Below, in pieces: positions 29,024 through 36,587 of a DNA stretch of 58,439 nucleotides. This DNA comes from Candidatus Solibacter sp. (GTDB taxonomy: Bacteria > Acidobacteriota > Terriglobia > Bryobacterales > Bryobacteraceae). A program made the position numbers and the translations under genes. The stretch is taken from positions 1 through 58,439 of the forward strand of contig PNKE01000070.1 of NCBI GenBank assembly GCA_013822245.1, given 5' to 3'. Position 1 is the stretch's first letter, and each line of letters begins with the position of its first letter. Under the pieces are notes generated by a model. It was not told the DNA's origin. It ran no database searches and worked only from the letters and a program-made list of their open reading frames with translations.

Positions 29024-29030
29024 CGCCGAG

Positions 29031-29681
29031 CTACCTGTCGGTCCACTTCAATTCGGCGTCGGAGCGGCGGACGTAGTTGGCGTCGAGCGAGGCGGGGTCG
29101 CTCCATTGGCGCGTCGCGAGCAAGGCGATGGCCGAGGCGAGGGCGCGGGGCACGGGGCGCGATGCGACGGGGAAGGCTTCGGGATTCAGCGTAAGAAGTT
29201 CGGCGCCTGGGGGCAGGGTGGCGACCCAGGTTTCCAGAGGCGCGACCATTTCAGCGGCGAGCGGGTTCAATTCGGCGTCATAGAGGCCGCCGTAGATTTC
29301 GTTGCGGCGGGCGTCGAAAAACGGCGCGCGGACCGGTCCGGTCCCGTGGACCGCGATGGCTTGCAGGTTCGAAATGGCGGCCGCCTTGACGCCGGTGACT
29401 TCGGCGAGACCCTTGACGGCGGAGAGGCCGACGCGCACGCCGGTGAACGATCCAGGCCCTGATGCGGCGGCGAAGCCGTGGACCGAATCATACGTCCAGC
29501 CGTGGCGGTTCATCAACGCGTTGAGTTCGACGAACAGGACGTGTCCGAAGCCGTCGGGCGAGTGAATTTCGATCTCTTCGACCAGGGCGCCGTCTTCGAC
29601 CAGGGCGATGGAGCCGTATTCGGCGGTGGTGTCGAGGGCGACGATGCGATGGCCGGGGCGGGGAACTTGCACTGCTCCCAT
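29031..29681 (-). CDS. tsaB: tRNA N6-threonylcarbamoyladenosine biosynthesis protein TsaB
   Basis: A 216-residue TsaB, the dimerisation partner of TsaD in t6A modification of ANN-decoding tRNAs. It has the ASKHA-fold start 'IVALDTTAEYGSIALVEDG' and the family block 'AAASGPGSFTGVRVGLSAVKG' (motif near residues 72-92), and 'FFDARRNEIYGGLYD' around 121-135. Length is normal. Its ATG shares one base with the TAA of the small upstream gene, so it appears to be the last gene of an operon that begins with a Gfo/Idh/MocA oxidoreductase. tsaD and tsaE are not in the window. Confidence 0.93.
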   Translation of the reverse strand: MGAVQVPRPGHRIVALDTTAEYGSIALVEDGALVEEIEIHSPDGFGHVLFVELNALMNRHGWTYDSVHGFAAASGPGSFTGVRVGLSAVKGLAEVTGVKAAAISNLQAIAVHGTGPVRAPFFDARRNEIYGGLYDAELNPLAAEMVAPLETWVATLPPGAELLTLNPEAFPVASRPVPRALASAIALLATRQWSDPASLDANYVRRSDAELKWTDR

Positions 29682-29890
29682 TATGGCTTTGCGGCGGGCG
29701 CCGGGTTTTCGCGGAAGTTCCCGATGCGGTGGAAGGTCATGAAGTTGGCGTCGCGGGCGCGTTTGGCGCCGCCTTTATCGCCGTCGAAGGCGGTGCGGGA
29801 GACGGCCGGGAGGCATTGGGTGGACTTCGGGCCGAAGAAGCCGCGGGAGGCGGCGTAGTGGCCGGTCTCGGCGGAGATGTAAGCGATCAC
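29681..29890 (-). CDS. Small hypothetical protein coupled to tsaB
   Basis: A possible 69-residue protein from a GTG start, or longer if an unusual start is used. The stop overlaps the tsaB ATG by one base (TAATG), strong evidence of coupling. Upstream of the GTG the same frame reads a basic-hydrophobic stretch like a signal peptide ([20 protein letters not shown]) back to a TAG, but without ATG, GTG or TTG. The frame may therefore have lost its normal start or use a rare one. The mature part has no motif that I recognise. Confidence 0.5.
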   Translation of the reverse strand: MIAYISAETGHYAASRGFFGPKSTQCLPAVSRTAFDGDKGGAKRARDANFMTFHRIGNFRENPAPAAKP

Positions 29891-29974
29891 GGCGCCGGGG
29901 GGCGCGGCGGGGCGGAGCGCGGCTGACGCCGCAAGAAGCGCAATGAGTCTGATCCGGTTACTCCGTGTGCCGGA

Positions 29975-31264
29975 CTACGCCAGGTCGAGGTCTTCCCACG
30001 TGGCGCGGCGGTTGTCGCGGTAAGCGGCGTTGACAAGATGGGCGGCGGAGGCGGCGTTGTGGCCCTCCTCGGCGGATTCGGGGCTTTTCCTGCCGTTCAC
30101 CAGGGCGTCGATGAACAGGGCGTTATGCGTGGGTCCGCGTTCGACCTTGATGACCTGCTCGGGGCGGGTCTGGGTTTCGGGCTTGCCGTCGAACGACTTC
30201 AGGTAAGCGTCGCGCATGGCCTTGGGCATGTAGTCGCTGCCATAGAACTGCTTGTCGGAGAAGAGGGGTTCGGGGTAGACGGTGACGGCCTCGCCGGTCA
30301 TTTGCAGCGTGCCTTCGCTGCCCATCACCCAGATCCCGCGGCCGCGGCTGCTGCCGTTGGCCAGGTTGACGTAGAGATCGACGATGAAGCCTTCGGGATA
30401 TTGCAGGACAGACTGCATGACGTCGGGCACCGTGCGTCCGTCGTTCCACTTCATGATGCCGCCGAACGATGCGGCCGAGGCCGGGCGCTGGACGGCGAGC
30501 ATCTCGTGCAGGGTGGTGAACTGGTGGACGAAGAGGTCAGTTGCGACGCCGCCGGAGTATTCCCACCAGCAGCGCCAGCGGAAGAAGACTTTCGCGTCGA
30601 AGGGCTTCATGGGGGAGTTGCCGATGAAGCGTGGCCAGTCGATGGTCTTTTCGCTGGCGTCGGGCGGGACGGGGTAGATCCAGGCGCCTTCGGCGTTGTT
30701 GCGGTGCTCTGACAGCCGGACCATGTTGACCTTGCCCAGCTTGCCGGAGGTGATGATCTCGCGGGCCTTGGCGACGAGCGTGGTGGTCTTGCCCTGGCTG
30801 CCGACCTGGAGGAGCTTGCCGGACTTGTTCACGGCTTCGATGATCTTCCTGCCCTCGGAGTGGGTCCAGGTGAGGGGTTTTTCGCAGTAGACGTGCTTGC
30901 CGGCAGAGAGGGCGTCGAGGACCATTTGCAGGTGGAGGTGGTCGGGCGTGGCGATGACGACGGCCTGGATGTCCTTGTTGTCGAGGACCCGGCGGTAGTC
31001 CCTGGTGGTCTGGATGGAGGGGCCGAGTTGTTCCTTGGCGCGCTGGAGGCAGCCGTCGTATATGTCGGCGACCATGATGCCGCGGACGCCGGGGACCTCC
31101 TTGAACTCGTCGATGAGGCCTTTGCCGCGGATGCCGCTGCCGATGAAACCGAGAGCGACACCGGCTTTGGTCTGGGCGTGGGCGGGACGGCCGGCGGCGC
31201 GGTAGACGACGGCGCCGGCGGCGGCGCGGGCAAGCAGGGAGCGGCGGGAGATACGAGTCGGCAT
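29975..31264 (-). CDS. Tat-exported Gfo/Idh/MocA-family oxidoreductase
   Basis: A 429-residue oxidoreductase with a clear twin-arginine signal (PTRISRRSLLARAAAGAVV). The Rossmann motif is 'LGFIGSGIRGKGLIDEF' near residue 37, followed by 'VVIATPDHLHLQMVLDAL' and 'GKHVYCEKPLTWTH' near 123. The C-terminal domain contains 'SGGVATDLFVHQ' and a conserved 'RWRCWWEYSGG' around 229. It is exported folded with its nucleotide. The likely substrate is a sugar or glycoside, unknown in detail. It heads the operon with the small gene and tsaB. Confidence 0.9.
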   Translation of the reverse strand: MPTRISRRSLLARAAAGAVVYRAAGRPAHAQTKAGVALGFIGSGIRGKGLIDEFKEVPGVRGIMVADIYDGCLQRAKEQLGPSIQTTRDYRRVLDNKDIQAVVIATPDHLHLQMVLDALSAGKHVYCEKPLTWTHSEGRKIIEAVNKSGKLLQVGSQGKTTTLVAKAREIITSGKLGKVNMVRLSEHRNNAEGAWIYPVPPDASEKTIDWPRFIGNSPMKPFDAKVFFRWRCWWEYSGGVATDLFVHQFTTLHEMLAVQRPASAASFGGIMKWNDGRTVPDVMQSVLQYPEGFIVDLYVNLANGSSRGRGIWVMGSEGTLQMTGEAVTVYPEPLFSDKQFYGSDYMPKAMRDAYLKSFDGKPETQTRPEQVIKVERGPTHNALFIDALVNGRKSPESAEEGHNAASAAHLVNAAYRDNRRATWEDLDLA

Positions 31265-31314
31265 ATCGGAATCAGGATACCGCTAATGGGATCGCCGCCG
31301 GAGGTGAAAATCTG

Positions 31315-31343
31315 TTTACTTTGGTCAGGATTCGGCCTATGCT
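31315..31343 (+). promoter_or_regulatory. Candidate promoter upstream of 31375
   Basis: TTTACT (31315-31320) and TATGCT (31338-31343) are spaced by 17 bases, and an AAAGGAGG ribosome-binding site follows at 31358-31365, nine bases before the ATG. The start site would be near 31350. Confidence 0.5.
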
Positions 31344-31374
31344 TGCAGAACCCGTCCAAAGGAGGACATAAGGG

Positions 31375-32169
31375 ATGCAACTCACTCAGATAGCGCGCGG
31401 GCTTGCCCTGCCGTTGATCGCCGCCGGCGCGCTGATGGCGCAGCCGGTTCAGAAACCGCAGCCGGTCACGATGATGTCACACTTCAAGGTTCCGGCCGAC
31501 AAAGTCGAGGCCTTCACCGCCAAGGGCAAGCAGTTCGTTCCTGTGCTCGATGCGTTGTTCAACGCCGGGACCATCTTCGCCTATGCCATCGACGCCGACC
31601 ATCTACACTCGCCGGGCGGAACGAACGTCACTTTCTGGTACACCGCTGAGAACATGGCCCAGCTCGGCAAGGCCGATGCCGCGCTCAACGACTTCGCCTC
31701 GAAGAACCCGCAGTTGATGGCCGATTTGAGCTCGCTGAGCGACATGAACCAGCACCGCGACGTCATTGTCCGGTCGCCGGTGATCTCGATGAGTTCTTCT
31801 TCGGCGTGCGCGGCGAAGTTCGGCAGTTCGACCACCGAAAAGGTGAAGGCGGGCAAGGTTGGCGACGATGTGGCCCTGTTCAACAAATACTGGAAGAGCC
31901 AGATGGACGAGCTTGTAAAATCAGGGGTTATCTGTGCTTACGGCTACGACGTCGAGTCGTTCCATACGATGTCCCCGGGCATGACGTTCCGCTGGGTGCT
32001 GATGCCCGACTTCGGCGCGTTCGACAAGTTGCGCGAGGCGTCACGGGCGGCCTGGGCGAAGTTGCCTGAACCGGAGCAGAAGCTGCTGGAAGCGTTCGAC
32101 GAGGCCAACTACGACGCTTCGGCCCACCGCGACAACCTGTCTGCGCTGGTTGTCTACAAGTCCAAGTAA
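31375..32169 (+). CDS. Exported hypothetical protein with two similar halves
   Basis: A 264-residue protein with a signal peptide (MQLTQIARGLALPLIAAGALMA). I do not recognise a named family. The mature protein appears to be an internal duplication: 'FNAGTIFAYAIDADHLHSPGG' in the first half (about residues 62-82) parallels 'VKSGVICAYGYDVESFHTMSPG' in the second (about 181-202), each followed by an aromatic strand (TFWYT / FRWVL). Two roughly 105-residue alpha-beta units of dimeric-barrel type are suggested. It has a strong ribosome-binding site and a good bidirectional terminator downstream. Confidence 0.75.
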   Translation: MQLTQIARGLALPLIAAGALMAQPVQKPQPVTMMSHFKVPADKVEAFTAKGKQFVPVLDALFNAGTIFAYAIDADHLHSPGGTNVTFWYTAENMAQLGKADAALNDFASKNPQLMADLSSLSDMNQHRDVIVRSPVISMSSSSACAAKFGSSTTEKVKAGKVGDDVALFNKYWKSQMDELVKSGVICAYGYDVESFHTMSPGMTFRWVLMPDFGAFDKLREASRAAWAKLPEPEQKLLEAFDEANYDASAHRDNLSALVVYKSK

Positions 32170-32185
32170 GACGTGAACATAACAA

Positions 32186-32214
32186 AACGGGCCGCCCTTT
32201 GGGGACGGCCCGTT
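32186..32214. terminator. Bidirectional intrinsic terminator
   Basis: AACGGGCCG and CGGCCCGTT pair over nine bases around an 11-base loop, with A residues on the left and T on the right. It lies between the convergent genes at 31375-32169 and rpmG and can serve both. Confidence 0.75.
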
Positions 32215-32248
32215 CTGCATTCGAATCCGCTCCAACGAGCGGAGCAGG

Positions 32249-32404
32249 TCAGATCTTGGTTTCTTTGTAGTCGACGTGCTTGCGGATCTTGGGGTCGAAC
32301 TTCTTGATGAGCATCTTTTCGGTCTTGGTCTTCGCGTTCTTCGTGGTGGTGTAGAAGTGGCCGGTGCCGGCGGTGGAAACGAGGCGGATGAGGATGCGGG
32401 GCAT
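32249..32404 (-). CDS. rpmG: Ribosomal protein bL33
   Basis: A 51-residue large-subunit protein: it starts [18 protein letters not shown] and ends with '[18 protein letters not shown]', both typical of bL33. It lacks the CxxC zinc pairs, so it is the zinc-independent form. Twelve bases separate it from the rpmB stop, in the common rpmB-rpmG order. An AAGGAG lies before the ATG (cttagaacttc region on the opposite strand). Confidence 0.95.
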   Translation of the reverse strand: MPRILIRLVSTAGTGHFYTTTKNAKTKTEKMLIKKFDPKIRKHVDYKETKI

Positions 32405-32416
32405 GGTTGAATCTCC

Positions 32417-32653
32417 TTAGAACTTCACGCCGTTCTTTTTCATCTCGGTGAGCACGGTGTCGATGCCGCGCTTGTCGATGATCCGAAGGCCGGCGGCGCT
32501 CAGCTTGAGCCGGACGAAGCGGCCCAGCCCAGGCGACCAGATGCGCTTGGCGTGTATATTCGGCTCGAAGACGCGCTTCGTCTTATTGTGGGCGTGAGAA
32601 ACCCTGTTTCCACTGATAGGACGCTTACCGGTGACAGGGCATACTTTCGACAT
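32417..32653 (-). CDS. rpmB: Ribosomal protein bL28
   Basis: A 78-residue bL28 with the hallmark '[19 protein letters not shown]' near the start, followed by '[16 protein letters not shown]' and the C-terminal '[14 protein letters not shown]'. The frame extends four codons upstream, but the ATG at 32653 has GGAG nine bases ahead and gives the usual '[10 protein letters not shown]' start. It is first in the rpmB-rpmG operon, with its promoter presumably in 32654-32843, divergent from the GH38-like gene. Confidence 0.96.
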   Translation of the reverse strand: MSKVCPVTGKRPISGNRVSHAHNKTKRVFEPNIHAKRIWSPGLGRFVRLKLSAAGLRIIDKRGIDTVLTEMKKNGVKF

Positions 32654-32843
32654 ATCGAACTCCAAACGGGAATGTGTCGGGGAACGCAGGGAATCCCTTC
32701 CACTGAGTATAGCCTAACCGGGCGCTTTGCGCCACACCGGTTGCGCAGCCAAGTGGTTGAAGCGTCTGACCGATCGGCCCCGCGGGCCGGAGCCGGCCTG
32801 CCGCGCCACGCACGCTCGGCACTCTGATAAAGTGCCAGAAGCC

Positions 32844-35156
32844 ATGCCTACCCGCCGAGATATGTTCAAATCGATGGCTCTGGCCGCCGCGCCCGTTGCC
32901 GCTGCGCCGGCAGGCAAGATCCGCCACATCGACATCATCCACCACTCGCATACCGACGTGGGCTATACCGATCTGCCGAGCGTCACGCGCGAGTTGCAGG
33001 TGCGGTTTCTGGATGCCGCGATCGAGGCCTGCCTGATGAATGCGCGGTTCCGCTGGACGTGCGAGGTGACCATGACGATCGCCGACTTCTGGCGGCAGGC
33101 GCCGGCGGCGCGGCGGGCGCAGTTTGTCGAACTGGTCAGGAAGGGCCAAATGGACGTGATGGCTCTGGCCTTCAACCAGGCGCCGTTCCTCAACGGACGG
33201 CAGTGGCCGCTGATGTTCGACTGGCTTCCGGCCAACCTGTTGAAACAGTTGAACCCGCGGGTGGCGATGCAGAACGACGTGAATGGTTTTCCGCGCGCCG
33301 GGGCGATGCTGTGCCTGGACCGCGGCATCCGCCACCTGATGATGGGCATCAACGCCGACATGGGCGGTCCGCCGTTCCGGCGGCCGTCGGCGTTTCACTG
33401 GAAGATGCCAGACGGGCGCAAGATGTTTGTCTGGAACGGCGACCATTACGGCACGGCGTATTCGTTCTTCGAACCGAAGAACTGGCAGCGGGGCCAGGCC
33501 AAAGGCGCCACCACGACGCTGCGGCCGCCCTATGCGGGTGACCATTTGAAAACAGATGAGGCGAGCCTTCGCGCCAGTCACACGCACTTGCTCGGCCGTC
33601 TGGCCAAGCTTGAAGCCGGGGGGTATGACTATCCGCGGCTGCTGATCTCCTATACAAATCAATGGCGATACGACAACGATCCGCCGTTTCCGCCGCTGGA
33701 ACCGTTCATTGCGGCGTGGAACCGGCTGGGGTTGCAGCCGCCGCTGCGGCTGGTGACCGCCACCGAGGCGGTGATGGATATGGAGAAGGCGGTGGGCGGG
33801 GTGATCCCCACCTACGAGGGGGAATGGACCGACTGGTGGGCCAACGGCGACGCATCGGGTCCGAGGGAGGTGGCCGCGTCGAGGTTGGCGAAACGAAATA
33901 TCGAGGCGGCTGTTTCACCCGTTTGGGGACCATCGAACGCGCGGATCAAGGGCCGGGTTGACGAGATGCTGCGCGATCTGTGCCTGTTCGACGAGCATAC
34001 GTGGGGGGCGAACGTGTCGGTTTCGCAGCCCGATTCGCTCGATACGATCGGGCAGTACACGGAGAAGAGCCTGACGGCTTACCGTCCGATGGGGCACTCG
34101 GAGTGGCTGTTGGGGCAGCGGGCGCGGATGCACTTTGCGGGCAAGCCGGAGGGCGTCTATGTGGTGAACACGGCGCCGAAGCAATACACGGGGTGGGTGA
34201 AAAGGCCGGGGACGGGGGAGCCGCCGGTGTGGGTGGAGAAGATGCAGGCGAGGTCGGCGAGGCTGCTTGGGGGGGCGCCGAAAGCTCGACCAAACGAACT
34301 CCAGGTGGATGTTGACGGGGCCGGGTGGCCTGTTTCGGCGGCCTGGCCTGGGATGGCTAAGCCGTTGTTTACGCAGGGGATCGGCGATTTCCTGTCGGTC
34401 TGGATTGCGCCGCCGGCGCGGCGGTCGTCGCAGATGCGGCCGGAGAATCTGAAGCGCACCGCGGCCACCTACGGCGAGACGAAACGAATTGTCAGGGGGA
34501 ACTCCACGGAGGATTCAACGGAGAATTCCGCGGAGAATCGTGCGGGGAATCTGACGGGACATTCAACGGAGTATTCTCAGACGATCGAGCATCCGAGCCT
34601 GGAGTCGGGTGAGCGGCGGCTGGAGTTGCACCATGGCGAGCCGAGAGCGTCGCTGACCGTTCGTTTGGTCAGGAAGTCGAACAACGCGGCCGAGGCGTTT
34701 TTCGTGCAGTGCCCGTTCCCGGCGCCGGGGGTGCTGCCGGAGTTTACCAACGGCGGCGTCAAGTTTGTGCCGTTCGACGACCAGTTGCCGGGCGCGTGCA
34801 GGGATTATGTCGTCGTCGATGGGTGGGGCAGGTATACGACCACCTCAGGCCAATGGCTGTGGGTGACACGCGATGCGCCGCTGGTGTCGGTGGGTGGCCC
34901 GCATACGTGGCAGCGGGTCAAGCAGAAGCCGGCGGATCCGGAACGGCTGTGGACGCTGGTGTTCGACAACTTCTGGCATACGAACTTCGTCGCCAACTCG
35001 AACGGGCTGATGGAGTTCAGGTGGGAACTGGCCTGGGCCGAGAAGTTCGACGATCCGGCGGCGGTGGCCGAGACGCTGGTGTCGGAGCCGGTGATTGTGG
35101 TGCAACCGGGGGTGAAAGAGTCACCGGAACTGATGAAGAGCCTGTTTGCGCCGTAG
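32844..35156 (+). CDS. Exported GH38-like / DUF5054 glycosidase-type protein
   Basis: A 770-residue protein with a Tat-like signal (MPTRRDMFKSMALAAAPVAA). The first 300 residues resemble the catalytic domain of GH38 alpha-mannosidases and DUF5054: 'DIIHHSHTDVGYTDLP' near residue 30 carries the His/Asp metal ligands and 'MMGINADMGG' near 170 could hold the nucleophile Asp. The C-terminal part is beta-rich, as in these enzymes. Around residues 550-575 a Ser/Thr/Glu/Asn-rich stretch (STEDSTENSAEN...) is encoded by degenerate 12-15 bp repeats at about 34498-34580. It may act on alpha-mannosides or related glycans. Confidence 0.72.
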   Translation: MPTRRDMFKSMALAAAPVAAAPAGKIRHIDIIHHSHTDVGYTDLPSVTRELQVRFLDAAIEACLMNARFRWTCEVTMTIADFWRQAPAARRAQFVELVRKGQMDVMALAFNQAPFLNGRQWPLMFDWLPANLLKQLNPRVAMQNDVNGFPRAGAMLCLDRGIRHLMMGINADMGGPPFRRPSAFHWKMPDGRKMFVWNGDHYGTAYSFFEPKNWQRGQAKGATTTLRPPYAGDHLKTDEASLRASHTHLLGRLAKLEAGGYDYPRLLISYTNQWRYDNDPPFPPLEPFIAAWNRLGLQPPLRLVTATEAVMDMEKAVGGVIPTYEGEWTDWWANGDASGPREVAASRLAKRNIEAAVSPVWGPSNARIKGRVDEMLRDLCLFDEHTWGANVSVSQPDSLDTIGQYTEKSLTAYRPMGHSEWLLGQRARMHFAGKPEGVYVVNTAPKQYTGWVKRPGTGEPPVWVEKMQARSARLLGGAPKARPNELQVDVDGAGWPVSAAWPGMAKPLFTQGIGDFLSVWIAPPARRSSQMRPENLKRTAATYGETKRIVRGNSTEDSTENSAENRAGNLTGHSTEYSQTIEHPSLESGERRLELHHGEPRASLTVRLVRKSNNAAEAFFVQCPFPAPGVLPEFTNGGVKFVPFDDQLPGACRDYVVVDGWGRYTTTSGQWLWVTRDAPLVSVGGPHTWQRVKQKPADPERLWTLVFDNFWHTNFVANSNGLMEFRWELAWAEKFDDPAAVAETLVSEPVIVVQPGVKESPELMKSLFAP
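34498..34580 (+). repeat. Degenerate in-frame minisatellite in GH38-like gene
   Basis: Imperfect units of the type 'aactccacggaggattc / aacggagaattc / gcggagaatcg / aacggagtattc' give the Ser/Thr/Asn/Glu-rich linker of the encoded protein. The repeat keeps the frame. Confidence 0.6.
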
Positions 35157-35221
35157 GGGGCAGACCAGGAGTAAGGTCGGGAGTATTCCATTGGGGGTAG
35201 GAGGGGTATAGCCGCGCGTTC

Positions 35222-35450
35222 CGGCGGAAGAACCGCCTGCACGCGAGCCTGCGGCAGCAAGGTTGAAGAGACTAATCCTTTTGATGGCCGTCGTGGGGAT
35301 TTGAGGGCAACGGCGTTGGGGAGGGGAGGTTTGCTTGAAGATGCTACGGCGGAGGAACCGCCTGCGCATCCGCCTGCGGCAGCAAGGAAGAACACCTTTT
35401 TTGATTGCCGGGGTGGGGTGAGAGCATGGCGTGGGAACTGGTGGGAGAAC
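35222..35450. repeat. Two diverged copies of a ~115 bp intergenic repeat
   Basis: Copy 1 begins at 35222 and copy 2 at 35347 with a 41-base block that is nearly identical (cggcggaRgaaccgcctgc ... gcctgcggcagcaagg). Similarity continues weakly into 'ccttttgatggccg' / 'ccttttttgattgccg'. Within each copy, GGCGG/CCGCC inverted segments can form small hairpins. It fills most of the gap between the GH38-like gene and the antitoxin remnant and may be a dispersed family. Confidence 0.7.
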
Positions 35451-35454
35451 GAGT

Positions 35455-35606
35455 ATGAGAAAAAGCAATGTTGCGCTGAGACTTCAGTCGTCGCTGCCGG
35501 GCGAGGCGCGCCGGGTGGCGGAAAAGCTCTCCGCGCCGCGGACCGAGGACTACTTCGGTGAACGCGCGGCGAGGGCGAGCGCCGAGAAGGCCAAGGGCGT
35601 GTCGAA
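35455..35606 (+). pseudogene. Remnant of an RHH-type (HicB-like) antitoxin gene
   Basis: The ATG with GGGAG upstream opens 'MRKSNVALRLQSSL', the start typical of small ribbon-helix-helix antitoxins, and continues 'EARRVAEKLSAPRTEDYFGE' then 'RAARAS'. In intact relatives a segment of about 15-20 residues ('...KEGVALNQFI...') lies between 'VAEK' and 'AEKLSA'; here it is missing, which would fit deletion between short direct repeats. After about 45 codons the homology ends and the frame runs into the antisense of the neighbouring gene. No toxin partner is seen. The family comparison is from memory. Confidence 0.5.
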
Positions 35607-36470
35607 TCAGGGTTTGACGGGCTGGCCGGTCCAGCAGGGGTGGGCGCTATGGCCGAGGAGGGCGGCGATGGTGGGGGCGGTGTCCGCTGTTGAGACGACA
35701 CTGGTGAGTTCGCGGTTGGCGGGGATGGCGGGGCCGGAGAGGATCCAGGGGATGAGGATGTCGGAGTCGGCGGCGTGGCCGTGTTTTTTGTCGGCCTGGC
35801 CGCCGTGGTCGCCGGTGAGCAGGATGTAGGCGGGGCCGGTGGAGCGGGCGGCGGAGACGATGCGGGCGACCATGGCGTCGATCACGTACAGTTCCTCCCT
35901 ATACCCGGTGGTCCACCAGCCGTGCTGATGGCCGGCGTGGTCGAGGCCGTCGAGTTGGATGAAGAGAAGATCGGGCTTGCGGGTTTTGAGGTATTCGATG
36001 GCGGCATCGGTGGTGGCGGGGCTGCCTTTGTAGTGTTGGATAGAGCGGACCGAGGCGGGGTCGAGGAGGTTGGCGAAGCCCTGCCAGTCGTGGATGAGGG
36101 CGGTGTGGAGATTGGGGGCGCGCTGCTTGAGATGGTCGAAGACGGTGGGGAACGACCCGCGGGGGGCGCGGCAGGCGGGGGTGATGGCGTATTTGTCGAA
36201 GCGCCAGTCGTTGGAATCGACGCCGTGGATTTCGGGGGTTGCGCCCATGATCATGGAGGCCCAGTTGGGGGAGCTGACGGTGGGCATGACGGCGCGGGCG
36301 TTGAGGGTCCAGATGCCGGATTTCATGAGTTGGGCGATGGCCGGGGGTTGGGATTGGCGCAGGGCGGCGGCGCCGAGGCCGTCGATGCCGATGACGATGA
36401 CGGGGGCCTTGGTCTGGGCGGCGCAGATGAGGGCGGAGGCGGCGAGGATGGCGGCGAGAGCGGGCTTCAT
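35607..36470 (-). CDS. Exported alkaline-phosphatase-superfamily phosphodiesterase
   Basis: A 287-residue protein of the type I phosphodiesterase / nucleotide pyrophosphatase group, with signal peptide MKPALAAILAASALICAAQ. 'VIVIGIDGLGAAALRQ' supplies the first metal Asp, 'PTVSSPNWASMIMG' near 63-76 the nucleophile Ser/Thr, 'QLDGLDHAGHQHG' near 180 and 'LLTGDHGGQ' near 223 the remaining metal ligands. It is compact compared with typical family members (350-450). The preferred start is the second ATG in the frame. The substrate (nucleotide or phosphodiester) is unknown. Confidence 0.87.
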   Translation of the reverse strand: MKPALAAILAASALICAAQTKAPVIVIGIDGLGAAALRQSQPPAIAQLMKSGIWTLNARAVMPTVSSPNWASMIMGATPEIHGVDSNDWRFDKYAITPACRAPRGSFPTVFDHLKQRAPNLHTALIHDWQGFANLLDPASVRSIQHYKGSPATTDAAIEYLKTRKPDLLFIQLDGLDHAGHQHGWWTTGYREELYVIDAMVARIVSAARSTGPAYILLTGDHGGQADKKHGHAADSDILIPWILSGPAIPANRELTSVVSTADTAPTIAALLGHSAHPCWTGQPVKP

Positions 36471-36587
36471 GGTGTACACGCGATCTTAGCGTGAATGGGG
36501 CGGGCGGAGTGTTTCCATACGACAGCCGGGAGGGCATCCGGGTTTGTAAGACCCGCGGCTGGTCCGGATCGGATAGAATCGGCTCAA

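Noticed and set aside
35222-35450. CRISPR array or insertion sequence end
   Set aside because: There are only two long diverged copies, no spacers of constant size and no transposase.
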